From NCBI GenBank assembly GCA_034770075.1, contig CM068379.1, forward strand, positions 15,995,506-16,059,505: a DNA stretch of 64,000 bases, given 5' to 3'. Shown here one piece after another: positions 26,145-34,987 of this stretch. The DNA is from Aralia elata. Its lineage: Eukaryota > Streptophyta > Magnoliopsida > Apiales > Araliaceae. How positions within the stretch are numbered: the first letter of the stretch is position 1; the number at the start of each line of letters is the position of its first letter. The translations under genes were made by a program, and so were the position numbers. A model generated the notes under the pieces. That model saw only the letters and a program-made list of their open reading frames with translations. It had not been told where the DNA came from and ran no database searches.

Positions 26145-27066
26145 GCTGCGCCCTTCTCTAGAGGTTGATCCTGTCGGCGCAGCTGTACCCATTTTGCAAA
26201 GGGAGCCAGCGCAGCTGCGCCCTTCCCCAGAAACTGACTCTGCTAAAATTTTTGGAGAGGAAGATAACATAGAGAAATCTGAGCCCACACCAAGAGAAAG
26301 CACAGAAAAGACTCAACCCCCTCCCACCAGATATTATCCACCAGTTCCGTAGCCTCAGAGGCAGCAAAAGCAGAAATTGGACAAACAATTCTCTAAGTTT
26401 CTTGAGGTTTTCAAAAGGCTTCAAATCAACATACCATTTGCAGAAGCCTTAGAACAAATGCTGAGCTATGCCAAGTTCATGAAGGGGATTCTGTCAAGGA
26501 AGAGGAAATTGCAAGATTTTGAAATTATAGCTTTGACAGAAGAATGCAGTGCGGTATTACAAAGAAACCTACCTCCAAAGTTGAAGGATTTGGGCAGTTT
26601 CTCCATTCCTTGCACCTTTGGAGACCTCTCATTCAAGAAATGCTTATGTGATCTTGGTGCAAGCATTAATCTCATGCCATTGTCCGTCTTTACTCAGTTG
26701 GGATTACCAGCACCCAAGCCAACAAATGTCTCTTTTCAGCTAGCGGATCGTTCAGTCACCTATCCGAGAGGAATTGTGGAAGATGTTCTTGTTAAGGTTG
26801 CTAAGTTCATATTCCCAGCTGACTTCATAATCCTAGATATCGAGGAAGACAAGGATATTCCCATCATACTTGGGAGGCCATTTTTAGCTACCGGGAGGAC
26901 TCTCATTAATGTACAAAAGGGAGAATTGACAATGAGGGTTCAAGACCAAGAAGTCACATTTAATGTCTTTAAAGCTATGAAGTTTCCGGCCGAGGAGGAA
27001 GATTGTTTCCGAGTAGATATCATTGAAAGTGTTGTGACCGAAGAATTCATAAAAGCCACACAGTGA
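26145..27066 (+). pseudogene. Athila gag-protease linker and protease, broken
   Basis: Resumes the Athila frame after T1. It opens with two more palindromes (26177, 26209) in an acidic, Pro-rich linker, then a TAG at 26350. The aspartic protease follows: CDLGASINLMP near 26650 is the active-site loop (DLGAS in place of the usual DSGA), and IILGRPFLATG near 26870 is the conserved C-terminal motif. The frame ends at TGA 27064 while RT continues in another frame from 27068; the change is explained by a 2-bp deletion around 27062. It was therefore probably one frame with gag and RT. Confidence 0.85.
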
Positions 27067-27067
27067 C

Positions 27068-30000
27068 TTGCTTGAGATGACACTGACAGGAGACATCGAC
27101 TTGGACGAACCCGAAAACTGTGAGTATATTCATTTTTTAGATGCAATACCCAGGATGGCAAAGTTCAAAGTACCATTTGAGCCCTTGATAAACTCAAAAG
27201 AATCCTCTCCGCATTTGAAACCATCTAGAGAGGTACCCCCGAAACTTGAGCTTAAGCCCTTGCCTAATCACCTCAGGTATGCATATTTAGGCACGTCACA
27301 TACTTTACCTGTCATTATTTCCTCTATACTAACCTCTTTACAGGAAGGTAAGTTGATAAGAATCCTTCGAGAATTCCAAGGAGCTATTGGATGGACCATC
27401 GCCGGCATAAAGGGAATCAGCCCCTCATTTTGCATGCACAAAATCCTGATGGAAGATGACAACAAACCTACCATAGAGCATCAAAGAAGGCTATATCTCA
27501 TCATGAAAAAGGTGGTAAAAGCAAAAATTCTAAAATGGCTAGATGCAGGGATCATCTACCCCATATCTGATAGTCCGTGGGTAAGCCCTGTTCAATGTGT
27601 ACCCAAGAAAGGGGGAATAACTGTGGTAAGGAATGAGAACAACGAGTTGATACCAACTCGAACAGTCACGGGATGGAGAGTCTGTATGGACTACCGAAAG
27701 CTCAACAAGGCCACAAGGAAAGATCACTTCCCACTTCCATTCATAGATCAAATGTTGGACAGACTAGCAGGGCATGAATACTACTGTTTGCTTGACGGAT
27801 ATTCTGGTTATAATCAAATTGCCATCACTCCAGAGGATCAAGAGAAGACAACTTTTACTTGTCCATATGGAACTTTTGCATTCAGGCGAATGACCTTCGG
27901 TCTATGCAATGCTCCAGCCACATTTCAACGGTGTATGATGGCGATATTTTCTGATATGGTAGAAATCAACATGGAAGTTTTCATGGATGATTTCTCAGTG
28001 TTCAGAAATTCCTTCGACAACTGTCTAGAGAATTTGATCATGGTACTAAAAAGATGCGTGGAAACAAATCTTGTGCTTAATTGGGAGAAATATCACTTCA
28101 TGGCTCAAGAAGGAATAATATTGGGACATAAAGTCTCAGTAAAAGGGTTGGAAGTGGATAAAGCAAAATTAGAAACCATCGAGAAACTGCCGCCACCATC
28201 TTCAGTAAAGGGAGTTCAGAGTTTTTTGGGCCATGCTGGGTTCTACCGTAGATTTATCAAAGACTTCTCCAAAATCACTAAACCCCTGTGCAGTTTATTG
28301 GAAAAAGATGTCCCATTCGTATTCGATGAAAATTGCTTAGCAGCCTTTGAGTTGTTGAAAAAGAAGTTGACAACAGCACGTGTAATAGTGGCACCGGATT
28401 GGTCTCTCCCATTTGAGCTTATGTGTGATGCTAGTGATTACGCTGTGGGCGTGGTATTGGGTCAGCGCAGAGAAAAAGTTCTACATGCAGTCTACTATGC
28501 CAGCAAAACACTCTCAGAGGCCCAAATGAATTACACCACCACCAAGAAGGAACTACTCGCTGTTGTTTATGCATTCGATAAGTTCTGGTCCTATCTCATT
28601 GGAACAAAGGTAGTGGTGTACACAGACCATGCAGCGATTCGATATTTGATTTCAAAGAAAGATGTCAAACCAAGATTAATCAGGTGGATCCTTTTGCTCC
28701 AAGAATTTGACCTAGAAATAAAGGACAAGAAAGGCACGGAGAACTTACTAGCTGATCATCTTTCCAGATTAGAAAATCTGGAGTTGGAAAGCAAAGAGAA
28801 GGCTGAAATAAACGATTGTTTCCCTGATGAGCAACTATTTGCAGTCACATCTGAGATACCATGGTTTGCTGATATTGTCAACTTCCTGGTGAGTCATGTA
28901 CTTCCACCGGATCTAACTCATCAACAGAAGAAGAAATTACTGCATGATACTAAGAGATACATGTGGGACGAGCCTTACTTGTTCAAACAATGTACAGATC
29001 TTATGATTCGAATGTGCATTCCTGATATCGAGACCACCAGTATATTGCATGCATGTCATTCTTCTCTGTATGGCGGCCATTATGGAACGCAAAGAACTGT
29101 AGCCAAGGTACTCCAAGTCGGGTTCTATTGGCCCACTTTGTTCAAAGATGCCCACCAATTCATAAAGAATTGTGATCGATGCCAACGGATGGGCAACATC
29201 TCCAACCGCAATGAAATGCCACTAAATGTAATCTTGGAGGTGGAAATCTTTGACGTGTGGGGAATAGACTTCATGGGACCATTCCCGTCATCCTGCAACA
29301 ATCTCTATATCCTTCTTGCGGTTGATTATGTGTCCAAATGGGTGGAAGCTTCTGCTTTACCGATCAGTGATGCTAAGGTGGTTCTTAGGTTCCTACAAAA
29401 GAGCATTTTCACGAGATTTGACACTCCACGGGCTATTATCAGTGATAAGGGCAGTCATTTCTGCAACAAACAGTTCACAGCCCTCCTGGCTAAATACGGA
29501 GTGAGGCACAGAATTACCACAGCTTACCACCCACAAACAAATGGCCAAGCCGAAGTGTCCAATAGGGAGGTGAAGAGAATTCTGGAGAAGATTGTCAATC
29601 CTTCCAGAAAAGACTGGTCATTGAAGTTAGATGAAGCATTATGGGCGTACAGAACCGCCTATAAGACACCCCTCGACATGTCCCCATACCATGTGGTCTA
29701 CGGCAAAGCTTGTCATCTTCCGGTTGAACTAGAGCACAAAGCTTGTTGGGCGATCAAGAAGTTAAATTTCGACCCATCTGCAGCGGGAGAGAGGAGACTT
29801 CTACAGCTAAATGAACTTGATGAGCTTTGTTTACAAGCCTATGAGAATTCTAAACTCTTCAAAGAAAAAGTAAAGAGATGGCACGACCGAAAAATCATCG
29901 AGAGAAAATTTGAACCTGGCCAAGCGGTCTTGCTATTCAACTCCAGGCTCAAATTGTTCCTGGGAAAGCTCAAATCCCGATGGTCGAGTCCATTTACCAT

Positions 30001-30145
30001 CACAGTTGTATTCCCACACGGAGCCGTCGAAATAATTGGAAGGGACAGTGAACAACCGTTCAAAGTGAATGGCCAATGGCTAAAACACTATTGGGGAGGC
30101 GAAGTCGATCGCCAAGAATCCTCAGTTGTCCTAGCCATGGATTGA
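27068..30145 (+). CDS. pol: Athila reverse transcriptase-RNase H-integrase, open frame
   Basis: Open for 1025 codons; the start is only where the frame becomes open, because it is joined to protease by a frameshift. RT: WRVCMDYRKLNKATRKDHFP, then the catalytic FMDDF near residue 305. RNase H: MCDASDYAVG near 452 and YTDHAA near 517. Integrase: an HHCC zinc finger at about 657-707 (ending CDRCQRMG), then the core D (GIDFMGPF, about 734), D (SDKGSHF, about 790) and E (NGQAEV, about 826). The order RT-RH-INT and the sequence style place it in Athila. No chromodomain follows, as expected. It makes DNA copies from element RNA and integrates them. All catalytic residues are present, unlike gag and protease of the same copy. 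Confidence 0.93.
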   Translation: MLEMTLTGDIDLDEPENCEYIHFLDAIPRMAKFKVPFEPLINSKESSPHLKPSREVPPKLELKPLPNHLRYAYLGTSHTLPVIISSILTSLQEGKLIRILREFQGAIGWTIAGIKGISPSFCMHKILMEDDNKPTIEHQRRLYLIMKKVVKAKILKWLDAGIIYPISDSPWVSPVQCVPKKGGITVVRNENNELIPTRTVTGWRVCMDYRKLNKATRKDHFPLPFIDQMLDRLAGHEYYCLLDGYSGYNQIAITPEDQEKTTFTCPYGTFAFRRMTFGLCNAPATFQRCMMAIFSDMVEINMEVFMDDFSVFRNSFDNCLENLIMVLKRCVETNLVLNWEKYHFMAQEGIILGHKVSVKGLEVDKAKLETIEKLPPPSSVKGVQSFLGHAGFYRRFIKDFSKITKPLCSLLEKDVPFVFDENCLAAFELLKKKLTTARVIVAPDWSLPFELMCDASDYAVGVVLGQRREKVLHAVYYASKTLSEAQMNYTTTKKELLAVVYAFDKFWSYLIGTKVVVYTDHAAIRYLISKKDVKPRLIRWILLLQEFDLEIKDKKGTENLLADHLSRLENLELESKEKAEINDCFPDEQLFAVTSEIPWFADIVNFLVSHVLPPDLTHQQKKKLLHDTKRYMWDEPYLFKQCTDLMIRMCIPDIETTSILHACHSSLYGGHYGTQRTVAKVLQVGFYWPTLFKDAHQFIKNCDRCQRMGNISNRNEMPLNVILEVEIFDVWGIDFMGPFPSSCNNLYILLAVDYVSKWVEASALPISDAKVVLRFLQKSIFTRFDTPRAIISDKGSHFCNKQFTALLAKYGVRHRITTAYHPQTNGQAEVSNREVKRILEKIVNPSRKDWSLKLDEALWAYRTAYKTPLDMSPYHVVYGKACHLPVELEHKACWAIKKLNFDPSAAGERRLLQLNELDELCLQAYENSKLFKEKVKRWHDRKIIERKFEPGQAVLLFNSRLKLFLGKLKSRWSSPFTITVVFPHGAVEIIGRDSEQPFKVNGQWLKHYWGGEVDRQESSVVLAMD

Positions 30146-30330
30146 GCAACATTGGATAGTCGAGCTAACCGACTTTAAACCAAGCGCTTCTCGGGAGGCA
30201 ACCCGAATTTATTGTTTTACTTTTTATTTCTGTGTGATTATAATTCAGTTTGTATGATTTCATTTTAACATGTTTGTTTGCTTTTCAGGTATCCAATCAC
30301 ACCCTAAACCGTGAGACTTAAACAGACTTT

Positions 30331-30342
30331 AAGTTTGGGGGA
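30331..30342 (+). promoter_or_regulatory. Internal polypurine-tract-like site 1 (Athila)
   Basis: AAGTTTGGGGGA, nearly identical to the terminal PPT at 33058, placed between pol and the env-like ORF. Confidence 0.5.
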
Positions 30343-30422
30343 TGTAAAGTACACTACGTTGCGTATGCATCGTTATGTGTTTAAAAAAAAGAAAAAAAAT
30401 CATCCGGGGAGTTGGAGGTATG

Positions 30423-30535
30423 GCGCAGCTGTGCCGCGCCTCAGGCCAAACAGCGCAGCTGCACCGAGTCAGCGGGGCGACAGGAGCATCAGCGCAGCTG
30501 TGCCCAAAATCAATGCAACAATGGCGCAGCTGCGC
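30423..30535. repeat. Four GCGCAGCTGCGC-type palindromes upstream of the env-like ORF
   Basis: Starts at 30423, 30453, 30492 and 30524 (steps 30, 39, 32). Only the last is perfect; the others have one base changed in the last four. Confidence 0.9.
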
Positions 30536-30724
30536 CCGTCGGCTGGAAAGTTTTTTTTATACATAGGGCCCGTACCCATCAGTCATGTCACATCATAACA
30601 CAAACCCTAAACCTATTCTCTCCCTCACAGCTGCAAAAACACAAACCCCCCATCTCCTCTCTTGGTATTCTCCCCAAACCCTAACTACATCCACTCCACC
30701 ATCAAACCCTAGCTACTATCAACC

Positions 30725-31872
30725 ATGCCGAAGAGAGCACGAACCCCCCAACCTTCTTCATCCAGCAGTAGCGACGCAGACTCCGCGGGTGGTGGCATCA
30801 ACACTCTGGATGCCACCAAGTTCGTCAACCTCTCAGCCCAACACTACTACTGGGAGGTGTTGAGCGTCAAATCATTCATACCGGAGAGGGGTTTGAAACC
30901 CAAGGCACAGGATGGGAAGATTCTGGACCAAATTCGGCGTTTGGGATGGCTACTATTCATCGAGACACCATTGTCCGCCTCGATGGCCATTGTTCGGGAA
31001 TTCTATGCCAATGCTCGGGAAACTCAAAATGGCATCTCCTTCGAACGGGGCAAGCAAGCCCCTACACCGTGCAGGTAATCAACAAGTTATTCCGATTACC
31101 ATCTACTTCTACTGAGACCACCAACTGGATGGTAAATGAGTGCTTCGAGACTGATCTCGATGCTTTGGTTCGGGAGATGTGCCAACTGGGCACTCAATGG
31201 AAGACACAGGCGGGCACCACCCAGAAGGTCCACTTCCCACAGACCGCGTTGAACCGATATGCCAAGGCGTGGTACGCCTTCATTTGCGCGAGTCTACTGC
31301 CGACCACCCACCACCAGGACGTGACCCGGGACCGAGCGGTTATTTTACACCGCATTCTGAAAGGAGAGAGCATTGATGTGGGTTACATCATTCACCAGTC
31401 TATGCTTCGATTTATGTGGGCAGTCACTTCAGGTGTCATTCCACACGCTTCGGTTGTCACACGCCTTTGTCTTGCGACGAAGGTGGAATGGGGCGAGGAG
31501 ACTCTCTAATTACACATGCGGGACATTGACAACGCCACGATCAGAAAGTTCAATGTATGGCGCAGTGGAGAGTCCCGTCCTAATGGGTTGGGTTTCATTA
31601 TTGCTGATGAGGAGGAGGACAGCGAAGAGGAGGAGCCTGCACCGCCAGTGCAGCCGAAAGGAATAGGTGGACATGAGCGCGAGATGCGCCGCCTGCAGCG
31701 CCGCATGGACGTGTTGCACACGAGCTTCATGGATTACAGTATCACCTTTACGGACGCACTTTCTGAGGCCTTCAGCCAGCAGGGGGTCCATGTCCAGTTT
31801 CCTACCTTTGGCACCAACATCCCTTATCCTCCGCCTGACACACCGCCTGGCGGCGCCGAGGACGACTCTTAG
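30725..31872 (+). pseudogene. Athila env-like (putative plant transposon domain) ORF, broken
   Basis: Starts at the ATG at 30725 with a basic, Ser-rich N-terminus (MPKRARTPQP). A folded region follows, with VLSVKSFIPERG and IVREFYANARE. The frame shifts by one near 31060, continues with EMCQLGTQWK and AVILHRILKG, and meets TAA at 31507. It resumes in the same frame to TAG 31870 through an acidic patch (DEEEDSEEEE), a short coiled coil and a Pro/Gly-rich end. It occupies the position of the env-like ORF of Athila elements, and the FYANA region resembles the plant domain labelled putative plant transposon protein. No signal peptide or membrane helix is visible. Confidence 0.75.
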
Positions 31873-31918
31873 GGGAGCTTCTTTACCCTTTATCTCCAAT
31901 GAGGACATTGCATATTTT

Positions 31919-31930
31919 AAGTTTGGGGGT
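31919..31930 (+). promoter_or_regulatory. Internal polypurine-tract-like site 2 (Athila)
   Basis: AAGTTTGGGGGT, 47 bp after the env-like stop. Confidence 0.5.
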
Positions 31931-32386
31931 ATTCGGGTCTGCCTATTTGATTGCTTTACTTGTGATGCTTTTATTTATTTGTTTTTGTTATTAGTATTAT
32001 TTGCTTGTTTTCTTTAATTGTTATTAATATTTGCATGTTATAAAAAAATAAGTAAATAAAAAAATAAAAAAAATTGCTTTATTTTCATGCATATCATATC
32101 ATGTAGCTTAGATTGCATAATCCTGACATCTGGATGAGTAAACATCCTCACTTGCCTGTGATGAGATCTTTGTTCAAAAATGCTAAATGCTAAGGCTTGG
32201 GTTGAATGCCATGATATACTGCAAATCTTGTCTTGTTTTGAGTCTGATATAACCGGTTAGCACGCATTCAGTAGTTATCTTGTTTAGTAACTTAAAGATT
32301 TGCATAATTGAGTTCTGGAGGGAAATTGATGTTTTAATAAAGAGAAGCAAATGAGGGTAGTGTAGGCTGAGACAACGCAATTGTCT

Positions 32387-32398
32387 AAGTTTGGGGGA
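32387..32398 (+). promoter_or_regulatory. Internal polypurine-tract-like site 3 (Athila)
   Basis: AAGTTTGGGGGA in the 3' UTR. Confidence 0.5.
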
Positions 32399-33057
32399 AA
32401 ACTTAGTGGAGTATTTGAACAACGAGATGGAACGTAAAACGCACTCGTTGTTGTTTATTACTAAAAAATAAATAAATAAATAAATGAATAAATGCTTGGT
32501 TAGCCCAGTTTTATGGCCTTTGATATTCGAGTAAGTACGCCCTAGGGGATGTCTCTACACCTAGCACCCTAAGACCAATTGGTTTGGGAGTCGCTGGTCG
32601 AAAGCTCGCTACATGGGTATCATTGAAAAGCCTAAGGGAACTAGGCATTGCACAACCAAGTATCATAGTCCTAATAACCTCTAAGTCGGTGCCTAACCTA
32701 GACATAGCAGTATCTTAGCTGTAACTTACCCCATTTGTGGTGTTGCAAGTTGGAGTATACAAATTTCCCCCTAAGAAACATATTATGAGAATCATTTGGG
32801 TTGCTATAAATTTGATGATTACTACACACACACACACTGTATCAATCATTACAAGGTTTGATTTGCATGACTGTCATTGTACATGAACTAATTTTTGGTT
32901 AGGAGTCTTATGTGTTTGATATTGTGAGTATTCTGAGGCAAAGCGCACTAGGATTGTTTACTAATTAATGAGGATTCATGTTGCATTTATAGATTTTTGC
33001 ATTTCATCCATGTTTGCATTCATTTCATTGTAATTGCTTGACGACAAGAAACAACTC

Positions 33058-33072
33058 AAGTTTAGGGGTATT
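33058..33072 (+). promoter_or_regulatory. Athila terminal polypurine tract
   Basis: AAGTTTAGGGGTATT immediately before the 3' LTR start TGATGAG. Confidence 0.75.
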
Positions 33073-34772
33073 TGATGAGTAGGTTTCATACCTACTTATT
33101 GGATACTATTCTGCTTCATTTATTGCTTAACTATTAGCTCCAAAGTGTATTTTCATGCATTTTCTCTTCTTTTTGGTATCACTTCACTATTTGCATTCTA
33201 TGGCTTTTGTACAGTTTTGGTTAATTTGACACGAGTTATGGTGCATATGATGTTTGGGATCTGATTGATTTCTTGTTGCTTGCACAGTGTACGAGAATCG
33301 AGAAAACAGACTGAGTACAACAGTGCAGCAGCAGACTGACAGACGGCGCAGCTGCGCCCATTTTGACTTGGAAGTCAGCGCAGCTGCGCCCGTGCCCTGC
33401 ACCCTGAACCTGCCCGCGCAGCTGCGCCCAACTTGGCCTTAAGGCCGGCGCAGCTGCGCCCTCCCTTTTTCCTGCTGAAGCCCTCAGCGCAGCTGCGCCC
33501 ATTTTGCAAAGGATTTCAGCGCAGCTACGCCTGTCGCCAGCCGGCCATGCAGTCACGTTCCAGACAGCGAAGCAGCACTACCAATAAAACATGCAATGCC
33601 AGATTTTGAGGAATTAGTGGAATGAAGCTTTATCAGTGGGGAATCAAAATAAGTCAAAAGAAGACAAAATGAGCATGTAATATAATGATCTGAGAACTTA
33701 ATTGAAAGGAGGCTGCTCCTACACGAAAATTAGAAAGTTTACTGCATTCTTAGTTCTAAATGGAGACAATTCTGCTGATCATCAAATTCACTTGGGAACT
33801 GAAGAATGGGGCTACATGGATGCTGAATTGAGGATTGGGAGCAAGAAATCAAGAATCAACGCAACTTGGAAAATCATCAGAAGTTGCAGAAACGGAGGAA
33901 CTAAAGTAGGGAGTTCTATTATTTTCTGCTTTTGATTAATTTTTCCCATTCTGTAATTATGATGATGAACCAATTGTGTATGATGAATTCTATTATTATC
34001 ATTATGAACTAAACTTAATCTTTGGGATTATAATGAATCTTTTGCATTACTGAAAATTGAAATGTTTCCTTATTATTGCTAGTTGGTTATGAAATGAATG
34101 CCTAGCATAATTTATACTGAATGTTTAATTGCTTGATCACCAATTACAGTGATAATTTATATGGAATTAAGAAAGGAAATATAAATTGAGATCTGAATAT
34201 GCTAGCATATATTCATAATATTTACATTCCTCGTAAAGTTATGTTTCGTGCTTAGAATAGAGATATACCGAAGCACCATATGTGGCCAATTGAGAACTTA
34301 TACTTAAACCCTCTTGATTGTAATTCACATAGAAATATAGTGCGTTAGTCATCTAGGGTGTTCACATTCATTCTATCAATTATGGATTTAATGTGATATG
34401 AATATGGTGCATCGAAAGGTGGTCATATTTTACATTCATGTTCTCGACCAACATTCCATAATAATCAATTAGCAACAATAGGAAGCATGGAAATCTAAGT
34501 TTGCAATAAGTGAAATTATAATCCCAAACCCATAAAATCTGTATTTATACAATCATTATTTGTTCTATTTGTTTCTTTAATAATCATTAGATAATTTCAT
34601 CATTGTACTCAACTGTTTAAAGAGACCGAAAGTTTTATAAAATCGGTGTTTGTAGTCGTAAATGCAATTCTATTCCTCGTGGGATCGATACTTTACTTAC
34701 TTTATATTACTTGTGGATCACGTGCACTTACGTGTATGAGTCATATTTGTTATACATACAAATATCCCAACA
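33073..34772 (+). repeat. Athila 3' LTR
   Basis: 1700 bp, TGATGAG...CCCAACA, followed by the TSD GTTAA. It has the same six-palindrome array as the 5' LTR. Confidence 0.92.
33346..33530. repeat. Array of six GCGCAGCTGCGC palindromes, 3' LTR
   Basis: Same order and steps as at 9129-9313. The fourth copy is perfect here and mutated there; the sixth is mutated here (GCTACGC). Confidence 0.95.
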
Positions 34773-34987
34773 GTTAACTAATTAGTTATCTAATGTAAAT
34801 GACATTGTAAACCTTTTAAGTTATTGAAGGTATGTATTAATAAAGGTTATAGACCTTGGGATATGTAGCAGAGATTATTGTATAAATAATTTATGTTTAT
34901 ATCTTCCGTAGTAGTTGTAAATATGATGTATCGTGACGCACCAGGTCCGAGGTTCAAGGGACGCGGATTTGGGGGCTTCACAAGTCC

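Larger units (their letters stand above)
30146..30724 (+). other. Athila spacer between pol and the env-like ORF
   Basis: Contains a PPT-like AAGTTTGGGGGA at 30331-30342 and four GCGCAGCTGCGC-type palindromes at 30423-30535. A pyrimidine-rich leader at about 30600-30720, with several CCCTAA and CCCTAG words, follows. The short overlapping frames here come from the palindromes. Confidence 0.7.
31873..33057 (+). other. Athila long 3' untranslated region
   Basis: 1.2 kb without coding signs. It holds two more PPT-like sites (31919, 32387), an A-rich block at 32040-32075, a TAAA/TGAA repeat near 32465-32490 and a short (AC)n near 32825. Confidence 0.7.
8855..34772 (+). mobile_element. Athila-type Ty3/gypsy retrotransposon, split by T1
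   Basis: LTRs of 1701 and 1700 bp start TGATGAGTAGG and end CCCAACA. A perfect target-site duplication GTTAA lies at 8850-8854 and 34773-34777. The primer-binding site fits tRNA-Asp, as usual in Athila/Tat elements. In order: 5' LTR, PBS, gag (10707-), T1 insertion (12127-26144), protease, RT-RNase H-integrase, env-like ORF, long 3' UTR, PPT, 3' LTR. By eye about 48 substitutions separate the LTRs (near 3%), so it is older than T1 nested in it. Gag, protease and the env-like ORF are broken by stops or frameshifts; the RT-RH-INT frame is open. Confidence 0.92.
4476..34982 (+). mobile_element. Solo LTR G1 (chromovirus/Tekay-like), split by the Athila element
   Basis: Starts TGTGACAACCCG at 4476 and ends GGGGGCTTCACA at 34982. 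The flanks are AGTCT (4471-4475) and AGTCC (34983-34987), a 5-bp duplication with one mismatch. Without the Athila insert and its extra TSD copy the LTR is about 4.58 kb (4476-8854 plus 34778-34982). No primer-binding site or coding region follows, so this is a solo LTR. Its ending style, and the stretch near 8720-8800 with a GTTGCTCACCCTTGCTATA core, resemble the LTRs of T1 and G2 in this window, which points to the same chromovirus group. The left part (4476-6500) is extremely AT-rich with no ORF. An (AT)n run near 6480 is followed by purine-rich sequence with an AAG run near 6635. Confidence 0.75.
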
